From SLRI01 sp964393275 (GTDB taxonomy: Bacteria; Pseudomonadota; Alphaproteobacteria; Geminicoccales; Geminicoccaceae), in the NCBI GenBank assembly GCA_964393275.1, contig CAYMTA010000015.1:8518-72517 (forward strand): a stretch of 64,000 nucleotides of DNA, in the 5' to 3' direction. The notes under the pieces are model-generated. The model did not search any database. It was given only the letters and a program-made list of their open reading frames with translations, and had not been told where the DNA came from. The number at the start of each line of letters is the position of its first letter. Positions within the stretch are counted from its first letter, which is position 1. A program made the position numbers and the translations under genes. Below, in pieces: positions 8,519-17,140 of this stretch.

Positions 8519-8932
8519 ATGCACGAGAGGAGCGACGTAGGCACCATGATCGCAGCGCTGGAGGTCGGCGTCACGCGGAGCGCGCAAGACCAGGGCCTGG
8601 CCAAGCTGACGCCGCTCCACCGCGAGGTGGTGCGTGGCATGCCGACTGCGCAGGATCAGGAAATCCGCGTGCTCTTCGCCACCCTGCTGCCGGGCGATGT
8701 CACGCCCTGCCATTCGCACCGGCATCCGGTGACCGTCTACATGCTGGAAGGCACGTTCACGCTCGAGCTGGACGATCGGGAGCCGGTCGGCATCGAAGCC
8801 GGGCAGGTCTACGTCGAGCCGTCCGGCGTCAACATGACCGGCAGCAACCGGGGCGACGTGCCGGCGCGCATGGCGCTGTTCTTCGTCTGCGAGCCCGATG
8901 AGCCGTTCGCCGATCCGGCGAGCCGGGCTTGA
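8519..8932 (+). CDS. Cupin domain-containing protein
   Basis: A 137-residue single-domain cupin. Motif 1 is clear (VTPCHSHRHPVTVYMLEG: HxH, then a Glu before Gly) and motif 2 follows (G-x-x-YVEPSGVNMTGSNRG). Motif 2 lacks the usual terminal His, so metal coordination may be incomplete or different. Small cupins of this type bind sugars, acids or quercetin-like ligands, or have no enzymatic activity. GCGAGGGAG lies just before the ATG. Divergent LysR regulator upstream, tRNA gene downstream. Substrate unknown. Confidence 0.82.
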   Translation: MHERSDVGTMIAALEVGVTRSAQDQGLAKLTPLHREVVRGMPTAQDQEIRVLFATLLPGDVTPCHSHRHPVTVYMLEGTFTLELDDREPVGIEAGQVYVEPSGVNMTGSNRGDVPARMALFFVCEPDEPFADPASRA

Positions 8933-9039
8933 GACGGGGCGATCTGCGCGCATCGACCCGCTGCGCAAGCTCGCCACCGCACGACCTGAAACGGCGAGCG
9001 CCGCTTCAACCGGCCCGAATGCACAGTCTTGTTGATAGG

Positions 9040-9116
9040 TGGCGCGCCCGAGAGGACTCGAACCTCTGACCTCGTGCTCCGGAGGCACGCGCTCTATCCA
9101 ACTGAGCTACGGGCGC
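9040..9116 (-). tRNA. tRNA-Arg (anticodon CCG)
   Basis: A complete cloverleaf on the minus strand. The acceptor stem GCGCCCG pairs with CGGGCGC, the D arm contains AGTTGGA, and a 5-bp anticodon stem CGTGC/GCACG encloses loop CTCCGGA with anticodon CCG. The T arm is AGAGG-TTCGAGT-CCTCT, the discriminator is G, and the 3' CCA is encoded (TGG at 9040-9042 on the plus strand). It decodes CGG arginine codons, frequent in such a GC-rich genome. No integrated element is seen next to it. Confidence 0.97.
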
Positions 9117-9127
9117 TGACCGGCTGC

Positions 9128-10162
9128 CTATAGCGCACTCCTGGCCGAGGGCAAAGCGTCGTCGTGCTCGTCCCGGGCGGCGGCCGGGCCGGTGAGCCTG
9201 AGAAAAAGCTCCTCGAGATCGGCCTCGGCGGTGGCGAGATCGTTGATCGTCAGTCCGGCCGCGGTCGCGGCCGCCAGGATCTCGCCGACCTTGACCCGGC
9301 TCGGCCGGTAGCGGACGACGATCCGACCCGTCCCGTCGAGCGTGGCGCCGAGGGCGGCGAGCCGCTCCGACAGCCGTGTTTGCGGCGCGTCGAGGGTCAA
9401 GGTGAGCGTCTTCTCGTCGAGCCGCCGGAGCAGGGTCGCCGTCCGATCGCAGGCGACGACATTGCCCTTGTCGATGATGGCGATGCTGTCGCACATCGCC
9501 TCCGCCTCCTCGAGGTAGTGCGTGGTCAGGACGATGGTGGTGCCTTGCGCGTTGAGCTCGCGCATGTGCTGCCAGAGGTGGCGGCGCAGCTCGACATCGA
9601 CGCCGGCGGTCGGCTCGTCGAGGATGATCACCGGTGGGTGATGGACCAGCGCCTTGGCGACCAGGAGGCGCCGCCGCATGCCGCCGGAGAGCGAGCGGGC
9701 ATAGGCATCGGCCTTGTCGGCGAGGCCGACCGCCTCGAGGATCGCGTCGGTGGTGCGCCGGCGCTTCGGCACGCCATAGAGTCCGGCCTGCAGCTCCAGG
9801 ACCTCGCGCGGGCTGAAGAAGGCATCGAGGTTGAGCTCCTGCGGCACCACGCCGATGGCGAGGCGCGCCCGCCTCGGGTGCCGGTCGATATCGATGCCGT
9901 AGACCTCGGCCGAGCCCGCGGTCTTGACGACCAGCCCGGCCAGGATGTTGATCAGCGTCGATTTGCCCGCCCCGTTCGGGCCGAGCAGGCCGAAAATGGC
10001 GCCGCGCGGCACCTCGAGGTCGACGCCCTTGAGCGCCTCCTTGGCCGGCTGGCCGCCGCTCGCCCGATAGGTCTTGCGCAAGCCCTTGAGCTCGATCGCA
10101 TAAGCTGGCAAGGGAGCGGCGGCGCCGGTCGTCGTGCTCGAGGGCGCGGGGCGGGCGTTCAT
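9128..10162 (-). CDS. ABC-2 type transporter, ATP-binding protein (permease absent)
   Basis: A 344-residue ABC ATPase. Walker A GPNGAGKST is at residues 61-69, signature LSGGM at 158-162, Walker B VIILDEP at 178-184 and the H-loop His in LTTHYLEEAE. A C-terminal accessory domain of about 90 residues is typical of DrrA/YadG-like exporters of the ABC-2 class, which move drugs, lipids or polysaccharides outward or carry out gliding-type functions. Such genes normally sit beside an ABC-2 permease. Here the downstream neighbour is a tRNA and the upstream neighbour is divergent, so the permease must be elsewhere or missing. The N-terminal 20 residues are low complexity. Confidence 0.9.
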   Translation of the reverse strand: MNARPAPSSTTTGAAAPLPAYAIELKGLRKTYRASGGQPAKEALKGVDLEVPRGAIFGLLGPNGAGKSTLINILAGLVVKTAGSAEVYGIDIDRHPRRARLAIGVVPQELNLDAFFSPREVLELQAGLYGVPKRRRTTDAILEAVGLADKADAYARSLSGGMRRRLLVAKALVHHPPVIILDEPTAGVDVELRRHLWQHMRELNAQGTTIVLTTHYLEEAEAMCDSIAIIDKGNVVACDRTATLLRRLDEKTLTLTLDAPQTRLSERLAALGATLDGTGRIVVRYRPSRVKVGEILAAATAAGLTINDLATAEADLEELFLRLTGPAAARDEHDDALPSARSAL

Positions 10163-10212
10163 CGAAGGGCTCCGGCTGGCTGCGGCCGGCGAGGTTGCCG
10201 GGGGAACGAGGC

Positions 10213-10440
10213 ATGGGTGACGAGGAAGTCTATCTGGTCGGGACCGAGGAGGTCGTCCTCACCGACCGGATGTACGTCCAGTGCGACGGCGGCAACGGCA
10301 CGCTCGGCCACCCCCGCGAGTACCTGACGCTCGAGAAGGGTGGCCAGACGATCTGCAAGTACTGCGATCGCCGCTTCGTCCTCAAGTCCCTGCCCGAGGC
10401 GGAGGCGATCCGCAAGGCCGGTCAGCGCTTCGCCGCCTGA
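10213..10440 (+). CDS. Zinc-finger domain protein (zf-CHCC family)
   Basis: A 75-residue protein with the zf-CHCC pattern: Cys in YVQCDGG, GHPREYLTL supplying the His, then CKYC (the CxxC pair) before RRF. The same fold is found in the mitochondrial complex I accessory subunit NDUFS6, and the bacterial homologues are widespread in alphaproteobacteria. The molecular role in bacteria is not settled; a link to respiratory complex assembly is suggested by the family. The ATG at 10213 (MGDEEVYLV) is preferred over an ATG six codons upstream because the extension is not conserved in style. Confidence 0.85.
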   Translation: MGDEEVYLVGTEEVVLTDRMYVQCDGGNGTLGHPREYLTLEKGGQTICKYCDRRFVLKSLPEAEAIRKAGQRFAA

Positions 10441-10481
10441 GGAGGGCCGGCTGGACGGGGCCGGCCGTCGCCTCCGGCCGA

Positions 10482-11909
10482 CTAGGCCAGCTCCGCCGGC
10501 GGCAACTGCCGGCGCAAATAGACGACCGTCACGGCGGCGCCGATCCAGGCGATGGTGACGATGCCCCAGTAGATGCCGGGCAGCCCGAATCCCAGGACCG
10601 GGTCGAGCAGATAGAGCACGACCAAAGGCCCGAAGACATGGCGGAAGAGGGCGACCGACATGGCGAAGATCGGTCGCCGCATGCCCTGCAGGATGCCGCC
10701 GCCGAGGATCAGGATGGCGTAGGCGTTGAAGTTGAAGACGGCGAAGCCGAGATAGGCGCTGCCGAGCCGGATCAGGTCCGGATCGTCGCTGAAGATGCCG
10801 ATCAGGAGCTCGCGGGTCGGCCAGACGGCGATGGCGCCCAAGGTCATCACGGCGATGCCGTAGAGCATGACGAGGCGCGCGGTCTCGCGCACCCGGTCGG
10901 GCCGGTCGGCGCCGTGATTCTGCCCGACCAGCGTCATCGCGGCGGTGTTCAGGCCGATCATCGGCAGCATGGCGAGCTGCTCGATGCGCAGGCCGATGCC
11001 GTAGGCGGCGATCGCCGCCTCGCCATGCCGGCCCATGAACCAGGTGATGCAGAAGAGGCCGAAGCCGGTGGCGCCGCTGGTGATGGTGACCGGCACGGCC
11101 TGGCGGAGGAAATCGCGCAGGATCGGCAGGTTCGGCCGGATGTCGGCGAGGCGGAGCCGAAGGCCCAGGGGGCTCCGCCGGGCACGATGGACGAGATAGA
11201 CGAGCTGCAGCGCCTGGACCAGCACGGTGGCGATGGCGATGCCGAGCACGCCGAGGCCGGGCACGCCGAAGGCGCCGAACATGAAGAGCGGGTCGAGCGC
11301 GAAGTTGAGGGCGCAGCCAAGGATCAGCGCGTTCCGGAAGCTGCGGCTGTCGCCTTGCGCCGTCAGCCAGCTATTGAGCGTCTGGTTGAGCACGAGGACG
11401 ACGGCAAAGAGCATGATCGGCTGGAGATAGTCCACCCCGGCTTCGAGGCTGTCGCCGCTCGTGCCGAGGAACCGCAGGAGCGGCTGAATCGCGAAAATCC
11501 CGTAGAGGGCGGCGATCAGGCCGCCGACACAGGCCAAAAAGACTGCCTGGCCGAGCAGGCGGCGGCCGCCCTCGACATCCTCGCGGCCGAGGCGGTTGGC
11601 GATCAGCGCCGTGGCGGCCGCACCGATGCCGACCGAGAGCACGATGACCAGGAAGAAGACCGGGAAGGACGCACCCAGCGCCGTCAGGGCGGCGGTCGAG
11701 ATGAACCCCGCCCAGAAGCTGTCGACGATGTTGAAGAGGGTCTGGAAGAGCAGGCCGACGCCGGCCGGCACGGCGATGGAGCGCACGAGGCCGGGCAGCG
11801 GGTCGCTGGTCAGCCGTGCCGCGCGGGCAGCGCCGGCGCCCGTGGCGCCGCGCCCGAGGGGGCGGTCAGAGGACGCGGAAATGTTCTTGCCAGATGCGCA
11901 CGCCGCCAA
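10482..11909 (-). CDS. MATE family efflux transporter
   Basis: A multidrug-and-toxin-extrusion exporter (inner membrane, Na+ or H+ antiport). It has 12 predicted membrane segments in two similar halves, beginning with the family-typical VPAGVGLLFQTLFNIVDSFW and the mid-protein SGATGFGLFCITWFMGR. The start is uncertain. The frame has no ATG near the conserved N-terminus; a TTG at 11909 overlaps the upstream ROK gene by 44 bases and keeps the conserved LTSDPLPGLVRS helix, whereas a GTG at 11786 would cut it. Being downstream of a ROK kinase on the same strand, the two may be co-transcribed, without an obvious functional tie. Confidence 0.87.
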   Translation of the reverse strand: MAACASGKNISASSDRPLGRGATGAGAARAARLTSDPLPGLVRSIAVPAGVGLLFQTLFNIVDSFWAGFISTAALTALGASFPVFFLVIVLSVGIGAAATALIANRLGREDVEGGRRLLGQAVFLACVGGLIAALYGIFAIQPLLRFLGTSGDSLEAGVDYLQPIMLFAVVLVLNQTLNSWLTAQGDSRSFRNALILGCALNFALDPLFMFGAFGVPGLGVLGIAIATVLVQALQLVYLVHRARRSPLGLRLRLADIRPNLPILRDFLRQAVPVTITSGATGFGLFCITWFMGRHGEAAIAAYGIGLRIEQLAMLPMIGLNTAAMTLVGQNHGADRPDRVRETARLVMLYGIAVMTLGAIAVWPTRELLIGIFSDDPDLIRLGSAYLGFAVFNFNAYAILILGGGILQGMRRPIFAMSVALFRHVFGPLVVLYLLDPVLGFGLPGIYWGIVTIAWIGAAVTVVYLRRQLPPAELA

Positions 11910-12540
11910 GGAAGGCGTTCTCGTTGTCGCCCGGCCGGCTCTGCTGCGGCATCGCCTGGAGGTGCTTCGCGTTGCCGCCGCCGAGCACGACGTAGTCGGC
12001 GACCAGCGCGAGGCGCAGCCGCTCCACCACGTCGTGGACCGCCTCCTCCCAGTCCTTCCTGCCCAGCCGCTCGAGCCCGCGCTTGCCGACGCAGTCCTCG
12101 AAGGTGAATTTCTTGCGGTAGGGCAGATGCGCCACCTCGAGCGGCACGGCGACGTGATCGCCGACCAGGGCAGCACCGAGGCCGGTGCCGAGGCCGAGGA
12201 ACAGCATCTTGCCGCCGGCGTAGGAGCCGACTGCCTGCATCACCGCGTCGTTGACCACCTTGACCGGTCGCTCGAACGCGGCGGCGAAGTCGAAATCGGT
12301 CCAGCCCTGGCCCAGATTATGCGGCTCGAGCACCAGCCGACCCTCGCGCACCGGGCCCGGATAGCCGATGGTGACGTGGTCGAAGCGCCAGTCACCGGCG
12401 AGCTCGAGCACGGCCTCGACCATGCGCTCGGGCGTCATGTCCGGCCCGGACTTCGCCTTGCGCTTCTCGACATGCGCCGCATGCTTGATCTTGATGTTGT
12501 TGCCGCCGACGTCGACGACGAGAATCTGCGCCTCGGCCAT
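11866..12540 (-). CDS. ROK family protein (sugar kinase-like)
   Basis: A 224-residue ASKHA-fold protein. The ATP-phosphate-1 motif DVGGNNIKIK is at residues 10-19, with VNDAVMQAVG (the sugar-binding Asp) and the phosphate-2 loop LGLGTGLGAALV following. Near the C-terminus VLGGGNAKHL supplies the adenosine motif. There is no N-terminal helix-turn-helix, so it is a kinase rather than a NagC-like repressor. The ROK zinc motif (CxCGxxGC) is not present. Short ROK proteins like this resemble polyphosphate/ATP glucokinases, but the substrate is not assured. Confidence 0.85.
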   Translation of the reverse strand: MAEAQILVVDVGGNNIKIKHAAHVEKRKAKSGPDMTPERMVEAVLELAGDWRFDHVTIGYPGPVREGRLVLEPHNLGQGWTDFDFAAAFERPVKVVNDAVMQAVGSYAGGKMLFLGLGTGLGAALVGDHVAVPLEVAHLPYRKKFTFEDCVGKRGLERLGRKDWEEAVHDVVERLRLALVADYVVLGGGNAKHLQAMPQQSRPGDNENAFLGGVRIWQEHFRVL

Positions 12541-12728
12541 GAGCGTCTCCTCCGAACCCGCGGGGGCTGCTTACCATCCGGCCCGAGGCGGCGCCAGAGT
12601 GGCCGGGCGAGCCCGGGGGCCCTCGTATGGCGGGAGGGTGGGATCTCGCCATCGCCTGACATGCCCGGCCCTTTACCGATTGTTCATGCCGGCTGCGTAG
12701 TCTGAGGCGGGTCGATGACGGTGGCGGG

Positions 12729-13328
12729 ATGCTGGTGCGGCGAGAGAGCGGCGGGAGTTGGCGGCGGCGCGGGCCCGGGGCGGAGGCTGCCCTGGCCCTG
12801 GTGCTGCTGCTCGGCCTGCTCATCTCCTTGCCGGCGGCCGCGGCGCCGGCCGTCTTCGGGACGCTGGATCGGCTGGCGCTCGACATCCGCGGTGCCATGG
12901 CGCATGTCGCCCGGCTGCGCGACCGCCTCGACGACCCGCCGCCTGGCCGCCTTTCGAACGCCAGCCCGGCGGCCGAGATGGCCGGCATCGCCGATGGCCG
13001 GTTCGATTCGACCGTCGCCTCGCTGCGCTGGGCCAGTCGCGGCCTCGACCGGCGACTGGCGGCGCTGCGTGCCGCGGTCGGCACGCCCGACAGCCCGGAG
13101 AAGGCGGAAATCCTGCTGGTCATGCGGGTCGAGCTCAGCAGCATGCTCTGGACGCTCGAGGAGCTGGGCCCGAAATGGGGCGCGGATCCGGGCTCGGGCG
13201 CGGTGCTGGCGCCGCGGCCGTCGACCGCCGCCGAGCGGGCCGAGACGCTGGACCGGCTGAACGCCTCGCTCGAGCAGCTCGCCATCGCCACCTCCGCCAT
13301 GGCGGGCTTCGACTGGCGCGGGCTTTGA
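12729..13328 (+). CDS. Hypothetical exported or membrane-anchored helical protein (199 aa)
   Basis: Unrecognised. The N-terminus carries a basic stretch followed by a hydrophobic segment at residues about 18-38 (ALALVLLLGLLISLPAAAAP), which looks like a signal peptide with a possible cleavage after AAA. The rest is soluble, helical, rich in Ala, Arg and Leu, and organised as two or three long amphipathic helices, so a periplasmic coiled-coil protein is plausible. It stands between a divergent ROK gene and the phosphofructokinase gene, with no cysteines or catalytic motif. Confidence 0.65.
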   Translation: MLVRRESGGSWRRRGPGAEAALALVLLLGLLISLPAAAAPAVFGTLDRLALDIRGAMAHVARLRDRLDDPPPGRLSNASPAAEMAGIADGRFDSTVASLRWASRGLDRRLAALRAAVGTPDSPEKAEILLVMRVELSSMLWTLEELGPKWGADPGSGAVLAPRPSTAAERAETLDRLNASLEQLAIATSAMAGFDWRGL

Positions 13329-13473
13329 GCCGGGGTCGGGGGTGCGAGTGGCTGCCCGGAAGCGTCCCGGCATCCCCGACCGCCCAGTTGTTTTCGAGCG
13401 ATTGACAAGGCGGACCGCTGGTGGCCCCATTCGGCTGTCTGGAGACGGGACCAGCGCAGGCAGGACGAGGTGC

Positions 13474-14697
13474 ATGGAAAAGCATACGAAAGCCCTCATC
13501 GCCCAGGGTGGCGGCCCGACCGCGGTCATCAACGAGAGCCTGGTGGGTGCGGTGCTCGAATGCCGCAAGTTCCCGCAGATCGATCGGATCTACGGAGCGA
13601 TGCACGGGGTGCGCGGGATCGTCGACGAGGATCTCCTGGATCTCACCCAGGAGACCACGAACAATCTGGAGCTGGTGGCCGGCACCCCGTCCTCGGCCCT
13701 CGGCTCGACCCGGGACAAGCCCGACCGCGCCTACTGCAAGGCGATCTTCGAGACCCTGCAGTTGCATGAGATCAGCTATTTTCTCTATATCGGCGGCAAC
13801 GATTCCTCCGACACCGTGCGGATCGTCGCCGAGGAGGCCAAGGCGGCCGGCTATCCGCTCCGCTCGATCCACATCCCCAAGACCATCGACAACGACATCG
13901 TCCTGAACGATCACACGCCTGGCTTCCCCTCTGCCGCGCGCTTCATCGCCCAGGCCTTCATGGGCATCAATCTCGACAACAAGGCGCTGCCCGGCGTCTA
14001 CATCGCCGTCGTCATGGGCCGCAACGCCGGCTTCCTCACCGCCGCCTCGGCGCTCGGCAAGAAGTTCCCGGACGACGGGCCGCACCTCATCCACATGCCC
14101 GAGCGCGCCTTCGATCCCGATGGCTTCCTCGCCGGCGTCAAGGCCACGTTCGACCGGCACGGGCGCTGCATCGTCGCCGTCTCGGAAGGCGTCCACGATA
14201 CCGAAGGCAAGCCGATCCTCGCCCGGCTCGCCGGCGAGCTGCAGCGCGACGCGCACGGCAATGTCAGCCTCTCGGGCACGGGCGCCCTCGCCGACGGCCT
14301 CGCCACCCTGGTCAAGGATCGCCTCGCCATCAAGCGGGTGCGCGCCGACACCTTCGGCTACATGCAGCGCTCCTTCGTCGGCTGCGTCTCCGATGTCGAC
14401 CAGCGCGAGGCCCGCGAGGTGGGCGAGAAGGCGGTCAAGTTCGCGCTCTGGGGCGACCGCGACGGCTCGGTCACCATCCAGCGGGTCGGCAACTACCAGG
14501 TCGACTACGAGCTGGTCGATCTCGACCAGGTGGCGGCCAAGACCCGGACCATGCCGGATGGCTTCATCGAGGCGGCCGGCACGGGCGTCACCGACGCCTT
14601 CCACCTCTATCTCCGCCCGCTGCTCGGCTCCGGCATGCCCAACGAGTACCGGCTGCAGACCAGCAACCGCGTGCCCAAGCTCGGCCGACACGGCTGA
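13474..14697 (+). CDS. pfp: 6-phosphofructokinase, probably pyrophosphate-dependent
   Basis: Phosphorylates fructose 6-phosphate, here likely reversibly with PPi. The 407-residue protein shows GGGPTAVIN at 12-20, IGGNDSSDT at 106-114, PKTIDND at 135-141 and MGRNAGFLTA at 181-190. Two residues decide donor use in this family: Asp at the E. coli 104 position and Lys at 124 (PKTIDND, against PGTIDND in ATP enzymes). Both favour PPi. Oddly, the residue before that Asp is Asn, where most relatives have Asp (GGDD). The ATG at 13474 follows GACGAGG. TTGACA at 13402 may be the -35 of its promoter. In many alphaproteobacteria PPi-PFK replaces the ATP enzyme. Confidence 0.88.
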   Translation: MEKHTKALIAQGGGPTAVINESLVGAVLECRKFPQIDRIYGAMHGVRGIVDEDLLDLTQETTNNLELVAGTPSSALGSTRDKPDRAYCKAIFETLQLHEISYFLYIGGNDSSDTVRIVAEEAKAAGYPLRSIHIPKTIDNDIVLNDHTPGFPSAARFIAQAFMGINLDNKALPGVYIAVVMGRNAGFLTAASALGKKFPDDGPHLIHMPERAFDPDGFLAGVKATFDRHGRCIVAVSEGVHDTEGKPILARLAGELQRDAHGNVSLSGTGALADGLATLVKDRLAIKRVRADTFGYMQRSFVGCVSDVDQREAREVGEKAVKFALWGDRDGSVTIQRVGNYQVDYELVDLDQVAAKTRTMPDGFIEAAGTGVTDAFHLYLRPLLGSGMPNEYRLQTSNRVPKLGRHG

Positions 14698-15754
14698 GGG
14701 TGGCGGGGGATTCAGGGCCGGACGAGGCGAATCCCCGGGGATGCCGCGCGCTCCCGGATATGCAAGACCACAGGTGAAGCTCGAGCGTCTGGCTGCCGGC
14801 GCTCATGCCTTGATCGAAGGAGCTGGCCTCCGTCGTGGCTTGGTTTGCAGCGCTAGCGGCCCTCGTTTCGTTCGTGCTTGCAGGGGGCGATGCGCGAGAG
14901 AGGTCGGTTCCGCCGGCGGATCGAATGGGGTGAAGGCGGCGCCCGGCCCAGGTCACCGACCGAGGGCTCGGGCAATGGCGGTCGAGCCGACCCGGCCTGA
15001 TCATGCGTTCCGGCTGGCTCGGGAGAAAGCCTGCAGCGGCGCACTGTCGCCGTCTGTGGCAATGACCCAAAATCCATCTGGGGTCGGCGCTCTGCCGGTT
15101 CTCGCCCGATTGAGCCGCCACCTGCGAGCATGGCTCGCCGTCCTCGTCCTCAATTTCGGCGATAGAAGCGTGCAGGTCGACAGACGCCGCTTCGGCGCTC
15201 CTCGGCGCGTCTGCGCTGGGTGGAGGGTCTCGACCGTCCACGCGTGTTGCGGGCGCCGGGGATGCCGGGACCATTGGCAAGCCCGGAGTCGCGAGACCGA
15301 CAGGCTCGGTTGACCCGGCCGTCGCGCCGTGTCGGCCGTCTGCCCGATGTCGAGCTCGATGGCAAGGGGCAGCACGGTCAGGAAGCTGTCGTGCGCAGAG
15401 GCGATGCCCCGGATGCCGTGACCTCCCTGCCGAGCATGCGTCGCCCGCGCGAAGACAAGGCGGTGACGGGTTCGAGCCAGGGGACCATCATCGAGACGCG
15501 CTGAATGGTCCCGCTCGCCCGCCTGTCCATGGCACGGGCGTCGTCCTCGTCCTGACCATGACCTGCGCGAGCGGCCGGCACGCCTCTCTCGACTTCCTGG
15601 ATGCGGCTCAAGGATCGCTCGCCCAAGACGCGGCCGGCGGCCCGCCGGTTGCTCGAGCGGCCTGGTTGCGTCACATTCCGGTCGGGCCGCGGCCAGGGGA
15701 ATCGCCGAACGGCAGCCTTGCACGACCACGCCAGCCGAAGGGACCAGGGAAACC
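14698..15754 (+). other. Gene-poor stretch, no convincing coding sequence
   Basis: Frames are open in several phases because of the GC content, but none has believable composition: they are Arg/Ser/Pro-rich on both strands and no start has a good ribosome-binding site. The base composition is slightly less GC-rich than in the flanks. It may be a decayed gene (several short hydrophobic stretches appear in alternating minus-strand frames around 15010-15500) or simply spacer. Confidence 0.4.
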
Positions 15755-16312
15755 ATGACCGAATCCAGACGCCGTCCCGACCCGCTCTCCTGGGGGCGTG
15801 GAGAGCGCGTGCTCGAGCTGTTCCTCGAGCCGACCTGCCCCTATTCGGTGCGCGCGTTCAACAAGATGCACGATCTGCTCGCCGTGGCCGGCGCGGAGCG
15901 GATCACGGTCAAGCTGCGGCTGCACTCACAGCCCTGGCACATGTACTCGGGCGTGATCGTGCGCTGCGTGCTGGCCGCCTCCATGCTGGAGGGCGGGCGC
16001 AACGACGCCTGGCGCGTGCTGAAGGCGGTCGGCGACAATCGCGAGGCGTTCGAGTTCGAGGGCCATTGCAGGGGCGCCAACATGGACGCCACCCCGAACG
16101 ACATCATCCGCCGGATCGAGGACCACAGCGGGCTGGCCCTGGCCGCGGCCTTCGAGCTGCCCGAGCTCGTGGCGGAGATCAAGCGGCACACGAGGCTCGC
16201 CCGCCAGAACGGCGTGCACGTCTCGCCCACCTTCATGATCGACGGGCTGATCCAGCCCGACATGGGCAGCGGCGATCCGGTCGAGGACTGGGCCCGGCAG
16301 CTCCTGGCCTGA
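15755..16312 (+). CDS. DsbA-family thioredoxin-fold protein (CPYS active site)
   Basis: A 185-residue thioredoxin-fold protein of the DsbA/FrnE-like group. There is no signal peptide, so it is expected in the cytoplasm. The usual CxxC is CPYS here (Cys28), so it cannot act as an ordinary dithiol oxidase; a glutathione-dependent or peroxidase-like role is possible. The family-typical C-terminal VSPTFMIDG contains the cis-proline loop before the last strands. An insertion of helices lies between, as in DsbA. The ATG follows GGGAAACC. No functional neighbour: upstream is the gene-poor stretch, downstream a ferritin-like protein. Confidence 0.78.
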   Translation: MTESRRRPDPLSWGRGERVLELFLEPTCPYSVRAFNKMHDLLAVAGAERITVKLRLHSQPWHMYSGVIVRCVLAASMLEGGRNDAWRVLKAVGDNREAFEFEGHCRGANMDATPNDIIRRIEDHSGLALAAAFELPELVAEIKRHTRLARQNGVHVSPTFMIDGLIQPDMGSGDPVEDWARQLLA

Positions 16313-16521
16313 GATCTCAGGAAAAGGCCGCTGCAAGGGTGGCGTGGACCCCGCGACCGGATCACGGCAGCCGGCTTTCGCTCTTTCGATGTCTCACCGT
16401 CGATGTGCGATCCGACATAGCCTCGATGCATGGCAAGGCGCACTCGGCATTTATTTGTCCTGACCCCTTTTTGAACGGCGTGCGGGGCGTGGGCGGGATG
16501 CGGCGTGGCGCTGCGTGGCGG

Positions 16522-16546
16522 GGAACTCGGCAACGCCTCGCCGGTT
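16522..16546 (+). promoter_or_regulatory. Sigma-EcfG-like promoter
   Basis: GGAAC at 16522-16526, then 16 bases, then GGTT at 16543-16546. The alphaproteobacterial general-stress sigma factor EcfG recognises GGAAC-N16/17-CGTT; only the first base of the -10 differs. It lies 60 bases before the DUF892 gene, which fits control by the general stress response. Confidence 0.5.
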
Positions 16547-16605
16547 CTTGGCGCGCGCTGCACGGGCTGAGCGTGCAGCGCGCAACACCGGGAAAGGGTA
16601 CGACC

Positions 16606-17088
16606 GTGAAGGACCTGAGTGAGCTTTTTCACTATCAGCTGATGGATGTCTACTACGCCGAGCAGAAGATCCTGAAGAGCCTGCCCAAGATGGCGGGCAA
16701 GGCCAAGAGCAAGGCGCTCGTCGACGCGTTCAACACGCACCTCGAGGAGACGAAAGGGCAAATCGACCGGCTGGAGCAGGTGTTCAAGATGCTCGACAAG
16801 AAGCCGAAGGCGGAGACCTGCGAGGCGCTCGACGGGCTGGTCGCCGAGGCCGAGGAGATCATCAAGGACGCCAAGTCCGACGCGGTCCGCGATGCCGGCC
16901 TCGTGGCCGCGGCGCAGGCCGTCGAGCACTACGAGATCGCGCGCTACGGCACGCTGGTCGCCTGGGCCAAGGAGCTCGGGCTCGACGACGCCGCGAGCCT
17001 CCTGCAGGAGACGCTCGACCAGGAATACGCGGCCGACGACACGCTCGACCGTCTCGCGGCCGAGAAGATCAACAAGCTCGCCGCCTGA
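16606..17088 (+). CDS. DUF892 (YciE/YciF) ferritin-like protein
   Basis: A 160-residue four-helix protein of the YciE/YciF family. Family features are visible: VKDLSELFHYQLMDVYYAEQ at the start, with Glu in the first helix, and EHYEIARYGTL with ExxH-type metal ligands in the third. Members have a ferritin-like fold with a di-iron-type site and are induced by stress; the reaction is unknown. The GTG at 16606 is chosen because GGAAAGGG lies 8 bases upstream and the long upstream open frame has no protein-like composition. A sigma-EcfG-like promoter precedes it. Confidence 0.88.
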   Translation: MKDLSELFHYQLMDVYYAEQKILKSLPKMAGKAKSKALVDAFNTHLEETKGQIDRLEQVFKMLDKKPKAETCEALDGLVAEAEEIIKDAKSDAVRDAGLVAAAQAVEHYEIARYGTLVAWAKELGLDDAASLLQETLDQEYAADDTLDRLAAEKINKLAA

Positions 17089-17140
17089 GGGGAGGAACGC
17101 CCCCCGGCGCATCGGCGAAGGACACGGCGGCGCCGGCGGC

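Noticed and set aside
9040..9116. Integration site of a genomic island at the tRNA-Arg gene
   Set aside because: No integrase, no duplicated tRNA 3' end, and both neighbours look like normal chromosomal genes.
10441..10481. Bidirectional terminator between the zinc-finger and MATE genes
   Set aside because: GGCCGGC palindromes are present, but such short GC palindromes are frequent in this genome and no T run follows.
11786..11909. GTG 11786 as start of the MATE gene
   Set aside because: It would remove the conserved N-terminal helix; the TTG at 11909 fits better, though it is not proven.
14853..15504. Several open frames on both strands in the gene-poor stretch
   Set aside because: None has protein-like composition, conserved motif or good start; they overlap one another.
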